Assembly: GCF_024347435.1 (NCBI RefSeq)
Contig: NZ_AP025480.1
Location: 1,736,001-1,800,000 of the forward strand
Origin: Vibrio cyclitrophicus
GTDB taxonomy: Bacteria; Pseudomonadota; Gammaproteobacteria; Enterobacterales; Vibrionaceae
Direction: 5' to 3'
Length of the DNA stretch: 64,000 nucleotides
Under the pieces are notes generated by a model. It was not told the DNA's origin, ran no database searches, and saw nothing but the letters and a program-made list of their open reading frames with translations. Of this stretch, positions 9,651 through 17,248 are shown piece by piece. The position numbers and the translations under genes are program-made. How positions within the stretch are numbered: position 1 is the first letter of the stretch; the number at the start of each line of letters is the position of its first letter.

Positions 9651-10534
9651 TTTATGTTCCACTTTAAATCCAATGCATTGGTCAATTGGTTGATGGCAAT
9701 TGCCGCATCACGTTGCTTTATCTGAGTCATTCGGGTGTAACGCGCCGTGGTATTCAGGCTTGCGTGACCCAATAGCGTTTGCAGTGAGCGCAGGTCGAGC
9801 CCTTGCTCAAGTAAATGCGTTGCAAAGCAGTGTCTCAGTGAATGAGGGCTCGCGTGCTTTTGGATGCCACACTCTTTGAGCACAAGCTTCATGGTTTTTT
9901 GAATACCGCCTCTATCCATGGGCGCATCGCAACCTTGCCCAAGGCCAGGGAACAGTAATTGAGGGTGCTTATGAGTGAGCCAATGTGCGCGAAGGGCACT
10001 GAGTGTTCGCATTGGAAGCGGCACCATTCGGTCTTTCCCGCCTTTTCCTTCCCGTATATGAACGCGCATCGTTTGGCTGTCGATATCGTGAACCATAAGA
10101 TTCAGCCCTTCACCAAGGCGCAACCCCATACTATAAAGTGTTAAGAAGAAGACTTGGTAGCGGGCTTGTCGTGTGTGAGTGATGAGCGAACTGACTTGCT
10201 GCGGTGTGAGTATGTCAGGCAGTCGTTTGACTTGTGGCGGTTTGACAATATTGAGCCATTCCCATTGTTTACCCAGCGTGTATCGGTAGAAAAATTGCAA
10301 GCCATTACGATCGAGTTTAATGGTGCTCCACGAGTGGGTTTGGATGAGAGAGGCGAAAAACTGTTTAAGGTCATTGGTGGTTAACGTATCAGGAACTCGA
10401 TCAAAATGGGCAGTGATCCGACGAACAGCACGAGAATAGGCATCAATGGTCGCGGGTCGTTTACCTTGCAGCTTTAGATTGGTAAGGTGTTGTTCATAAA
10501 GGGCGTTGTAGCGTTTTAAGTCGGCGGGTTTCAT
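9647..10534 (-). CDS. tyrosine recombinase of the IS91-like element
   Basis: About 295 residues. An N-terminal SAM-like core-binding domain (residues 1-95, LTNLKLQGKRPATIDAYSRA) is followed by a catalytic domain with Arg in YSMGLRLGEGLNL, HSLRH, GHAS and the nucleophile Tyr in TTARYTRM; all key residues are present. AGGAG lies 7 nt before the ATG at 10534, so the longer start at 10558 is rejected. Such recombinases are often found next to IS91-type transposases; their job there is not settled. It is not an integron integrase: I see no extra domain of the IntI type. Confidence 0.88.
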   Translation of the reverse strand: MKPADLKRYNALYEQHLTNLKLQGKRPATIDAYSRAVRRITAHFDRVPDTLTTNDLKQFFASLIQTHSWSTIKLDRNGLQFFYRYTLGKQWEWLNIVKPPQVKRLPDILTPQQVSSLITHTRQARYQVFFLTLYSMGLRLGEGLNLMVHDIDSQTMRVHIREGKGGKDRMVPLPMRTLSALRAHWLTHKHPQLLFPGLGQGCDAPMDRGGIQKTMKLVLKECGIQKHASPHSLRHCFATHLLEQGLDLRSLQTLLGHASLNTTARYTRMTQIKQRDAAIAINQLTNALDLKWNIK

Positions 10535-10623
10535 GGGGTAACTCCTGTGAATGACCATCAGGGTGATGGTGTTACAAGAGTATGGCTTGCGCTCACTTTA
10601 CTCTGCCGCGCAGCGGCTTCGTT

Positions 10624-10684
10624 CAACAAGCGCTTTAAACGGACAACAACAGTTGGTTAGGTTCCGCTTAAGCGGGCGTTATAC
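10624..10684 (+). repeat. short attC site in reversed orientation
   Basis: CAACAAGCGCTTTAAACGGA at one side and TCCGCTTAAGCGGGCGTTATAC at the other form an imperfect palindrome with AAC and GTT cores. At about 60 bp it is a compact attC. It points opposite to the other attC sites of the window, which is explained by the inversion of 7990-10925. It would have preceded gene Y in the original array. Confidence 0.78.
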
Positions 10685-10700
10685 ATTTTAAGGGGCATCG

Positions 10701-10988
10701 ATGTTCGTAGTTTCTAAAAAAGGAAATGAGGTAGAGTTTGCAGATGTAGAATTTTCTTATGTCGCAGAGGTGTTAAAGCCCATCGACACTTCACTTTCTG
10801 AACTCAACCATGAGATTTCCAAATCCGATGTATGGGATGTTAGCTGTTTGTGTGACAAAGGTGAGTACTTGATAGGACTAGGTTTTTGTATAATGCAGCG
10901 ATATATGTTCGACGTACTGAGGGAAGTTATTTTCAATAAAGTCTTCATATTGAGGCTTAACGATCAAATCGAAGAATTGAGTAGATGA
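10701..10988 (+). pseudogene. N-terminal half of split cassette gene 'Y' (now with a chimeric tail)
   Basis: AAGGGG precedes ATG at 10701, so the start is genuine. Codons 1-75 (MFVVSKKGNEVEFADVEFSY ... CIMQRYMFDVLRE) belong to gene Y, whose C-terminal half is at 7989-7675. From 10926 onward the frame continues by chance through the antisense of gene X and stops at 10988, giving a 95-residue product. It could still be translated from its own ribosome site. Family not recognised; the GLGFCIMQRYMFDVL stretch is hydrophobic but not a clear membrane segment. Confidence 0.7.
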
Positions 10989-11018
10989 TTGAACCTCAAA
11001 TGTTGGTGGATTTGGCAT
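10926..11018 (-). pseudogene. N-terminal part of split cassette gene 'X'
   Basis: The minus strand has AGGAG, a 6-nt gap and ATG at 11018, followed by MPNPPTFEVQSSTQFFDLIV...EDFIENN. After the AAC codon at 10928-10926 the frame enters foreign sequence and stops within about 15 codons. The natural continuation, SSSRHALLTII..., is found on the plus strand from 7990. Position and strand fit the next cassette of the array, immediately upstream of the attC that holds IS1111 copy B. Confidence 0.72.
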
Positions 11019-11115
11019 AACTCTCCTGAGCGTATAACGAATGATATGGACTCCCTCTACCTGACACTCTGCGTGCCATACTTACTAAGTACACACTGAA
11101 GAACTGGAGGTTACT

Positions 11116-12144
11116 ATGTCCACCATTCAAACTATTGGCGTTGACCTCGCCAAGAATGTGTTCAGTATTCACGGCGTTGATGCATATGGCAAGTGCGTCC
11201 TACGCAAAACTGTCAAAAGAAACAAACTCTTAGAAACATTCGCGAAGTTACCGCCCTGCCTCATCGGTATGGAGGCGTGCTCTGGCGCACACCACTGGGC
11301 GAGAGAGCTACTGAAACTCGGTCATAACCCAAAAATTATGGCGTCCAAATTCGTTATTCCATATAGACAAAATGAGAAGAATGATGCCAATGACGCAGAG
11401 GCTATCTGTGAAGCGGTATCTAGACCCAAAACACGATTTGTCTCTATCAAAAGTGAAGAGCAACAAGCTATGCTTTGCCTGCATCGTATTCGGCAGGGGC
11501 TAATTAAAACAAGAACAGCGACCATTAACCAACTCAGAGGTTTGCTTTCCGAATTTGGCATTGTGATGCCGCAGGGTCGCTACTCGGCTCAAAACACCAT
11601 TGGTAGCGTTCTTGAAGATGCAGAAAATGGTTTGCCTATACTCGCTCGAGAGCTACTTCAAGATCTATCGAACAAGATTCAAAACCTTAACCTAGAAGTA
11701 TTGCACTATGATCGCAGAGTCTCTGCTTTAGTTCGTGAGATGGCTTCAGCCAAAGCCCTCATGGATATTCCAGGTGTCGGTGAACACAGTGCAAGTGCCA
11801 TTGTCGCGACCGTCAATGACGCAAAACAATTTGGCTCTAGCCGCCAATTTGCCGCTTGGATAGGGTTGGTGCCAAGACAATACTCAACAGGTGGTCATGT
11901 TCATCTTGGTCGCATCAGCAAAAGAGGCGAAAAACATATTCGCACTCTACTTATTCATGGCGCAAGAGCCGTTATTGCACGATGTAAAGAGAAAACCGAT
12001 CGCAACAGTATTTGGTTAAATCAACTCGTTGAACGACGAGGTTATAAACGAGCAGCTGTCGCCCTAGCAGCAAAAAACGCTCGTATAATATGGGCATTAT
12101 TAACAACAGGAAAAGAGTACAAGATTAACTATGTAAACGGTTAA
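11116..12144 (+). CDS. IS110-family (IS1111 group) transposase, copy B
   Basis: 342 residues starting MSTIQTIGVDLAKNVFSIHG behind GGAGG. DEDD residues are seen in IGVDLAKN, IGMEACSGAHHWA and KNDANDAEAI. The Tnp20 domain has DIPGVGEHSASAIVATV and GLVPRQYSTGGHVHLGRISK. The frame is intact. It shares the architecture of copy A but differs in many residues, so the element arrived independently rather than by recent local duplication. Confidence 0.93.
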   Translation: MSTIQTIGVDLAKNVFSIHGVDAYGKCVLRKTVKRNKLLETFAKLPPCLIGMEACSGAHHWARELLKLGHNPKIMASKFVIPYRQNEKNDANDAEAICEAVSRPKTRFVSIKSEEQQAMLCLHRIRQGLIKTRTATINQLRGLLSEFGIVMPQGRYSAQNTIGSVLEDAENGLPILARELLQDLSNKIQNLNLEVLHYDRRVSALVREMASAKALMDIPGVGEHSASAIVATVNDAKQFGSSRQFAAWIGLVPRQYSTGGHVHLGRISKRGEKHIRTLLIHGARAVIARCKEKTDRNSIWLNQLVERRGYKRAAVALAAKNARIIWALLTTGKEYKINYVNG

Positions 12145-12370
12145 CACTCACCGAGTCAAAGCAATAGCAAATGATGACAATACGACCAGACCGAGATGCC
12201 TAAACCTGTTTAATTGGGAAGTAATAAATACTGTTTAACGAATGAGGCAGGCATCAAGCGAATATCATCAAGGTGACGGAACGAATCCGATTAAACACCG
12301 AATGTAGAGCTGCTGTCCGATCCACTGTTGTCAGCGGGAGTTATTGTTGACAAAAGAGGGAGTCCATGTA
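12145..12370 (+). ncRNA. candidate bridge RNA of IS1111 copy B (3' non-coding end)
   Basis: An outer stem GATGCCT (12195-12201) with AGGCATC (12249-12255) encloses an internal loop capped by AGTA/TACT (about 12220-12233). The 5' side carries TTAATTGGG (12210-12218), the reverse complement of the right attC flank CCCAATTAA (12372-12380). The 3' side carries TAACGAATGA (12236-12245), equal to the left flank starting at 11035. The segment CCGAATGTAGAGC further on is shared with copy A, and ATGTAG equals the right end of the element, so it may belong to the donor loop. Same layout as copy A with different target-specific bases. Confidence 0.72.
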
Positions 12371-12488
12371 GCCCAATTAAGTTGCAGACCAACGCAAACC
12401 TGAACCTAAAGTAACGCACCGATTACACCCAAATCAATTGGAACTGAAAATGCCGCGCGTTGGCTGTCAGCTTGAATTACTTGTTATA
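12371..12488 (-). repeat. attC body interrupted by IS1111 copy B
   Basis: From CCCAATTAAGTTGCAGACCAACGC to AATGCCGCGCGTTGGCTGTCAGCTTGAATTACTTGTTATAGC, a VCR-like attC. Its left core (GTATAACGA, 11032-11040) is on the other side of the insertion. The stop codon of gene 12484-12732 lies in its right core. The arms GACCAACGC and GCGTTGGC can pair. Confidence 0.8.
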
Positions 12489-12732
12489 GCTTTGTTCCAC
12501 GCACCGCATTGTAAGAATGACATTTGCCACACTTAAAGACTAATGACTTAACCTGACCTTGTGAAATCTGAGAGGCTAGCACTACTCTGCACCCACCACA
12601 CAAATAATCTGTATCTCCACCTCCAGAAATCACCAAGTACGGCTCCATTTCGGCGTAATTTGGCTGTCTTATTAATACCGACGCTGTATTAGTTTTAGGT
12701 TCAGGTATAATTGAAAGTTGAATTTTAGGCAT
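12484..12732 (-). CDS. small zinc-ribbon protein (second gene of a two-gene cassette)
   Basis: 82 residues with two CxxC knuckles: CGGC near residue 45 and CGKC near residue 68, typical of a zinc ribbon. Its ATG lies inside the end of the upstream HEPN-like gene (8-nt overlap), so the two are translationally coupled. No family beyond zinc ribbon is recognised. The pairing with a HEPN nuclease candidate suggests a partner, antitoxin or nucleic-acid-binding subunit, which is inference only. Confidence 0.72.
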   Translation of the reverse strand: MPKIQLSIIPEPKTNTASVLIRQPNYAEMEPYLVISGGGDTDYLCGGCRVVLASQISQGQVKSLVFKCGKCHSYNAVRGTKL

Positions 12733-13441
12733 TAGAACTTCTCCAAGTTTGAGTGACTAACTGCAAAGATCTTTTTAGTAAATCAAATTCAGGAACTGAA
12801 ATTAAGATTTTTTCGCCAGATGATACTGTTTGAGCTTTACCATGACGATCCATAATCTCCATTGAAGATGAACCTAACAGCTTAAACATATCAGAATATG
12901 CAACACCGCTATGGTGCTGAACTGCATTTCGTATGAGCACATGCTTTCTTATTATATTTAACTCGCCTGTATTGCTAGACTTTTTCCCTAAAATTTCCAC
13001 GATAAGTTTGATTTTTTCATTATAATTTTTGAATGCAAAATCTCGCTTAAGTGCATCCTTAATTTGAGAATCCAAACTAACCTCCGATGCAAAGTCTATT
13101 TTTACATTTTGTTTTTTTAAAGCTGAAAAAGAAAAATTCCCACTAAAATACAACTCCAGATAATAATTAAATAAATCATCTAGTAAGTCACTCCAAGCTG
13201 CTACCATCATGTTTTGGTATAGAGAGACTGTATTTGATATAAAATCAGTGGAAATATCGAGTAATTCCGTAAACTGAACAGGTTCAGTGTGGAGATCATC
13301 ACCGAGATACAAACTTACCGTCGAGTCACTCCTACTTTGAGAAATCAAATTTAAGCCAGCTTCAGCACATGATGTAGCAAGAGTAAATTCAGAAAAATTA
13401 TTGTTTATTTTATTTTGAAATGTATCAATTATTGTCTTCAT
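12725..13441 (-). CDS. HEPN-domain protein, candidate RNase (first gene of a two-gene cassette)
   Basis: 238 residues. The segment IIRKHVLIRNAVQHHSGV near residues 165-182 contains R-N-A-V-Q-H, a match to the catalytic R-X4-6-H motif of HEPN ribonucleases, in a helical context typical of the RiboL-PSP/HEPN group. The rest is helical with no membrane segment. HEPN proteins of this type are frequent toxins or abortive-infection effectors in mobile regions. It is the last cassette before ordinary chromosome and overlaps the downstream zinc-ribbon gene. Substrate and toxicity are not shown by the sequence. Confidence 0.68.
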   Translation of the reverse strand: MKTIIDTFQNKINNNFSEFTLATSCAEAGLNLISQSRSDSTVSLYLGDDLHTEPVQFTELLDISTDFISNTVSLYQNMMVAAWSDLLDDLFNYYLELYFSGNFSFSALKKQNVKIDFASEVSLDSQIKDALKRDFAFKNYNEKIKLIVEILGKKSSNTGELNIIRKHVLIRNAVQHHSGVAYSDMFKLLGSSSMEIMDRHGKAQTVSSGEKILISVPEFDLLKRSLQLVTQTWRSSNA

Positions 13442-13680
13442 ATTTCCCCAAAGCTATAACAGCTATTAGACAGAAAAATTCTGCACTTAAATACAGATTC
13501 ATTCTATCTAGTTTCATATGGTCAGAACTCTACCATGATTAATCACCGCATTTCAGTGACTTAAAACATAGATAAACTCATTGAATGATAAAATGCAGAA
13601 TATTTCTATATAGTATGATTTTAGCGAAAACCGCACTAAACTGTATATAATCGCAGTACCCCTACACCTACCCCAAACAC
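13442..13680. other. right boundary of the cassette array; no gene seen
   Basis: GCTATAAC at 13451-13458 is a cassette-type core site (GTTATAGC on the minus strand) just upstream of the last cassette. Beyond it the sequence is AT-rich and has no ORF, no attI that I can recognise, and no integron integrase. The array therefore ends here against chromosomal genes, or was moved away from its integrase. Confidence 0.5.
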
Positions 13681-13683
13681 AAA

Positions 13684-13721
13684 AAAGCCTGCCATCTATG
13701 TGAACATAAATGGCAGGCTTT
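13684..13721. terminator. bidirectional rho-independent terminator after artM
   Basis: AAAGCCTGCCAT (13684-13695) pairs with ATGGCAGGCTTT (13710-13721), flanked by A-tract on the left and T-rich sequence on the right. It ends the minus-strand art operon. Confidence 0.88.
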
Positions 13722-13751
13722 ATACGTTAGTTAAGCTTGTGAGTAGTTAGC

Positions 13752-14420
13752 TTATACCGCTTCGAATGCGAGGGCTTTCTTCTCTACTTGGCGAAAGATC
13801 AGCGTTAATACACCGTTCACGGCTAAGTAGAATGCGCCAGCAATACCGAACACGGTGAGCGTGTCGTAGGTTTGGCCGTTGATACGCTGAGCGTAGCCCA
13901 TCAAATCCATGATGGTGATGGTGCTTGCCAGTGAGGTGCCTTTGAAGACTAAAATCACTTCGTTTGAATAAGCAGGAACCGCGCGGCGCAGTGCGTATGG
14001 CAGTAACACTTTAAGCGTTGCGATTTTGTCCATACCTAGCGCACGACATGCTTCCCATTGCCCAGCAGGAATCGCGTTGAATGCGCCTCTGAATAGTAGC
14101 GTGCTGTACGCTGCGGTGTTCAAAGCTAATGCTAACATCGCGCAGAACCAAGGTTGGCTTAACCATGTCCACAGGAAGCTTTCACGAATCCAATCGAATT
14201 GACCCGGGCCGTAATACACCAAGAAGATTTGAACCAATAATGGTGTGCCGGTGAACAGCGTAATGATGCCACGAGTTAACCAGTGAATCGCAGGTATTCT
14301 TAAGATTAACGTTACTGTCATCAGCAATGACAAAATACAACCAACAAGCAATGAAGCACCTGTCAGTTGAAGACTGGTCGCCAAGCCTTCAAGCATTTGA
14401 GAGAGGTATTGTTGATTCAT
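13752..14420 (-). CDS. artM: arginine ABC transporter, permease ArtM
   Basis: 222 residues, five or so transmembrane segments of a HisM/ArtM-type permease. The EAA loop that contacts the ATPase is visible at about 125-145 ([19 protein letters not shown]). It forms the inner-membrane channel for arginine together with ArtQ. Its ATG overlaps the artQ stop (ATGA), showing translational coupling. Gene order artP-artJ-artQ-artM matches the classical enterobacterial locus. Confidence 0.92.
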   Translation of the reverse strand: MNQQYLSQMLEGLATSLQLTGASLLVGCILSLLMTVTLILRIPAIHWLTRGIITLFTGTPLLVQIFLVYYGPGQFDWIRESFLWTWLSQPWFCAMLALALNTAAYSTLLFRGAFNAIPAGQWEACRALGMDKIATLKVLLPYALRRAVPAYSNEVILVFKGTSLASTITIMDLMGYAQRINGQTYDTLTVFGIAGAFYLAVNGVLTLIFRQVEKKALAFEAV

Positions 14421-15103
14421 GCCATTGCCCCTTTGCTACCCAAACCTTGAATAGAGAACTTACCATCAATCACTTTTACTAATCTTTGTGTGATTAAAGT
14501 GATGACCAAGTAGATTGCTGCTGCTGTCGCGTACCAAGTGAATGCTTCGTGCGTTGCTGCAGATGTTAATTGTGCTTGTTTCAATAGATCGGTTACGCCA
14601 ATCAGTGAAACCAATGCGGTGTCTTTTAATAGAACCAACCATTGGTTCGTTAAACCTGGTAGTGCGTGTCTTACTGCTTGTGGCAATACAACTCTGAAGA
14701 AGGCGCGAGATTGAGGAATACCCAATGCACTCGCCGCTTCTCTCTGCCCTTTACTTACTGCTTTCAATGCACCACGAATGGTTTGTGAAGCGTAAGAAGC
14801 GAAGATAAGTGACAGTGCAACAACTCCAGATAAGAACGGGCTAACTTCAACAAAGTCACCAGTGATCATAAAAAGCACTTGTGTTGAGCCAAAGTAGATA
14901 AACAGAACCACCAAAATTTCTGGTAGACCACGTACGATAGTCACGAACGCGGTTGTCGGCCATTTGATTGCAATACGACGAGACATTTCACCGCCAGCAA
15001 ACAGTACCGCTAAAACTAATCCGACCAATAGACTTACGAACGCAAGCTGAACTGTCATCCAGCTTGCTTCGACGAGCCCTAAAGAGTAACCCGTTAACTG
15101 CAT
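14417..15103 (-). CDS. artQ: arginine ABC transporter, permease ArtQ
   Basis: 228 residues with the polar-amino-acid permease fold. The EAA loop is seen as [21 protein letters not shown] near 140-160. It pairs with ArtM in the membrane. The start lies 1 nt after the artJ stop and the end overlaps artM by 4 nt, so the three are one transcription unit. Residues near the N-terminus ([20 protein letters not shown]) form the first membrane helix. Confidence 0.92.
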   Translation of the reverse strand: MQLTGYSLGLVEASWMTVQLAFVSLLVGLVLAVLFAGGEMSRRIAIKWPTTAFVTIVRGLPEILVVLFIYFGSTQVLFMITGDFVEVSPFLSGVVALSLIFASYASQTIRGALKAVSKGQREAASALGIPQSRAFFRVVLPQAVRHALPGLTNQWLVLLKDTALVSLIGVTDLLKQAQLTSAATHEAFTWYATAAAIYLVITLITQRLVKVIDGKFSIQGLGSKGAMA

Positions 15104-15104
15104 A

Positions 15105-15836
15105 TTACTTACCGAAGTACTTGTTGAAGATCTTGTCGTATTCGCCGTTCGCTTTCACGGCTGCAAGTGCTGTGTTCAGCTGGTCTACAAGTTCTTGATT
15201 GCTCTTGTTTACTGCGATACCAAAGCCGTTACCGAAGTACTCTTGGTTTGTTACTTGGTCGCCAACGTACGTTAGGTTGTCTTGCTTCTTGAACCATTCT
15301 GCTACAACGGCTGTGTCACCGAATACAGAATCGATACGACCATTTTTCATGTCGATGAATGCATCTTGGTAGCTTGAGTAAGGTACCGCTGTTACACCCG
15401 TCATTTGCTCAAGTAGGAAGCTCTGGTGAGTAGAACCGTTTTGAACACCAACACGCTTACCTTCTAATGCCGCTTGGTCTGCTACTTTGCCTTCGATAGA
15501 GATGAACGCTGCAGAGTTGTCGTAGTACGCATCAGAGAAGTTCACTTGTTGAAGACGCGCTTCAGTGATGTCCATTGCTGAGATAGCTGCATCGTAACGT
15601 TTGAACTTAAGAGCCGGGATCAAGCTATCGAATGCTTGGTTGTGGAAAGTACAGGTTGCTTTCAATTCTTCACAAAGTGCGTTTGCTAGGTCTACGTCAA
15701 AACCTTGAATTTGGTTGTTCTCATCCATGTACTCGAATGGTGCGTAAGTTGCTTCCATTGCGAATTTGATTTCTTCTTGCGCCGCTGCGTTGAAAGAAGC
15801 AAGGCCGATAAGTGAAGCTAGTAGAATCTTTTTCAT
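15105..15836 (-). CDS. artJ: arginine ABC transporter, periplasmic binding protein
   Basis: 243 residues: signal peptide 1-19 ([19 protein letters not shown]), then a type 2 periplasmic amino-acid-binding fold beginning [20 protein letters not shown]. The [18 protein letters not shown] block and a Cys pair typical of lysine/arginine/ornithine binders are present. It delivers arginine to ArtQM. About 100 nt separate it from artP. Symbol is artJ or artI depending on scheme; specificity for arginine is from operon context and family. Confidence 0.88.
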   Translation of the reverse strand: MKKILLASLIGLASFNAAAQEEIKFAMEATYAPFEYMDENNQIQGFDVDLANALCEELKATCTFHNQAFDSLIPALKFKRYDAAISAMDITEARLQQVNFSDAYYDNSAAFISIEGKVADQAALEGKRVGVQNGSTHQSFLLEQMTGVTAVPYSSYQDAFIDMKNGRIDSVFGDTAVVAEWFKKQDNLTYVGDQVTNQEYFGNGFGIAVNKSNQELVDQLNTALAAVKANGEYDKIFNKYFGK

Positions 15837-15942
15837 TTTGTTACTCCGAATACTGTTAGATAGTGGCCTGTGGCCATTCTTATAATTTGATTGTTTTTTC
15901 TAAATGTTATTTTTGAACGAAATCATCTTGTTTTAGCTGAAT

Positions 15943-16671
15943 CTAATGAGTTAAATACTCGGCAAACTCAGGTGTCTGCGGATTAACGAATGAATCGCTG
16001 GTGCCGTGTTCGACGATGTACCCTTTCTCTAGGTACAGAACGTGGCTAGCAATCTTCTTCGCGAAATCGACTTCATGCGTCACGACAACTTGGGTAATGC
16101 CCGTTCCACTCAATTCTTTAATAATGCTCACGACTTGGTTAGTAATCTCAGGATCAAGCGCTGCCGTTGGTTCATCAAACAGCAGCACGTCTGGCTTCAT
16201 CATCAATGCACGTGCAATCGCGACACGCTGTTGTTGGCCGCCAGAGAGTTGAAGTGGCCAAGCGTCTGCTTTGTCTGCAAGCTGTAACGTGGTTAATACC
16301 GTTTTCGCTTGTTTAATGGCTTCTTGTTTGTCTAAGCCTGCAACCTTGGTCGGGGCTTCAATTAAGTTCTCCATTACCGTCATGTGTGGCCATAAGTTGT
16401 ATTGCTGGAACACCATGCCGACTTTACGACGTAATTTTAGACCCTGTTTTTCTTGGATCTGACCTGCAAAATCGAATTGCTCGTTCGCAATGTCTAATTC
16501 GCCGTTGTCCGCGATTTCCAGTAGGTTCAAAACACGCAGTAATGAACTCTTGCCTGCACCACTTGGGCCAAGCAGTACCAAGGTTTCGCCGCTTTCACAG
16601 TTAAAACTGATGTCGTGAAGAACTTGGGTATCACCGTATGATTTGTTGATGCTCTTTACTTGAATACTCAT
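15943..16671 (-). CDS. artP: arginine ABC transporter, ATP-binding protein ArtP
   Basis: 242 residues starting [20 protein letters not shown]. Walker [10 protein letters not shown] near 37-45, signature [15 protein letters not shown], Walker [15 protein letters not shown] and the switch His in VVTHEVDFA are all present. It powers ArtQM. The start at 16671 is chosen over 16686 because it matches the MSIQ start of E. coli ArtP. An ArgR-type operator may lie in the AT-rich upstream region, but I could not define a box with confidence. Confidence 0.92.
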   Translation of the reverse strand: MSIQVKSINKSYGDTQVLHDISFNCESGETLVLLGPSGAGKSSLLRVLNLLEIADNGELDIANEQFDFAGQIQEKQGLKLRRKVGMVFQQYNLWPHMTVMENLIEAPTKVAGLDKQEAIKQAKTVLTTLQLADKADAWPLQLSGGQQQRVAIARALMMKPDVLLFDEPTAALDPEITNQVVSIIKELSGTGITQVVVTHEVDFAKKIASHVLYLEKGYIVEHGTSDSFVNPQTPEFAEYLTH

Positions 16672-16686
16672 GCCACAATACTGCAT

Positions 16687-17248
16687 TAATTGTCATTTGT
16701 TGGTTATTCTATTCAAACTGAAGTTTTATGCAAGATAAATGTATAAAAAACTACTTTGTTGAATTTATGTAACAAATATTGCGCAAAAAACAGTCTCAAT
16801 GACTGGTCATACATCTATAAATCGCAACTCGTTGATTAAGGTGAAGAACGGGACAAATAGCAAACGTTTTACTCATGTTCTATAAATCACAGTTCAGTAT
16901 CAACTCTATGAATACACTCTTGTATTCGCGTCAATTTGCCTGCATAAAAATCAGGGATAAATAACCAGTTGGGATGCCTAACCTAAGTACTAGGTAATGC
17001 TTAATTTTTCTTTTAGTTTCCTCGCTCCTATTCACTTCACGTATATGAAATATTGGAAATTGAGTTTCCTAGGGAGCGTCACGCGGCAATAAATGCTTTA
17101 ATGGCTCGTACTTACCAACAACGAATCGTTATCTACAAAAGATATTTGCCCAGAACAAGTACTAACGAATAACGAGTATTTGTTAGCAACAGATAAGCAC
17201 CAGCGACAAGTCATCATTCTTAAAGCGACAACACACTAAGGCCGTCAT
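16687..17248. other. 562-bp intergenic region between artP and the ABC exporter
   Basis: Holds the divergent promoters of artP and the exporter gene. A small hairpin GGAAATTGAGTTTCC lies at about 17054-17068. I see no ORF with a ribosome site, no tRNA and no clear riboswitch. It is long enough for a small RNA, but nothing in the sequence shows one. Confidence 0.4.

Larger units (their letters stand above)
8400..10620 (-). mobile_element. IS91-like element with accompanying tyrosine recombinase
   Basis: Contains an HUH transposase and a tyrosine recombinase overlapping by ATGA, plus two strong hairpins at one end. The outer limits are inferred: GAACAAG occurs at 8393-8399 and TTCAACAAG at 10622-10630, and IS91-type elements insert next to GAAC or CAAG tetramers. 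No terminal inverted repeats or target duplications are expected for this family, so the ends are approximate. The whole element lies inside the inverted segment 7990-10925. Confidence 0.65.
11043..12370 (+). mobile_element. IS1111-type insertion sequence, copy B, inserted in an attC
   Basis: Sub-terminal inverted repeats ATGGACTCCCTC (11046-11057) and GAGGGAGTCCAT (12356-12367) are perfect over 12 bp. The left flank TATAACGAAT and right flank CCCAATTAAGTTG join to give the left arm of a VCR-like attC. It is the same insertion position in attC as for copy A. It holds one transposase gene and a 226-nt 3' non-coding region. Confidence 0.87.

Noticed and set aside
9647..10534. Tyrosine recombinase as an integron integrase
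   Set aside because: It lacks the IntI-type extra domain, is coupled to an IS91-like transposase and is not placed next to an attI.
10926..10988. C-terminal 20 codons of the plus-strand ORF at 10701-10988 as natural protein
   Set aside because: They are the antisense of the N-terminus of gene X, which has its own ribosome site on the minus strand; the frame is chimeric across an inversion junction.
16687..17248. Small RNA or riboswitch upstream of the ABC exporter
   Set aside because: Only a short weak hairpin is visible, with no terminator or conserved motif to support it.
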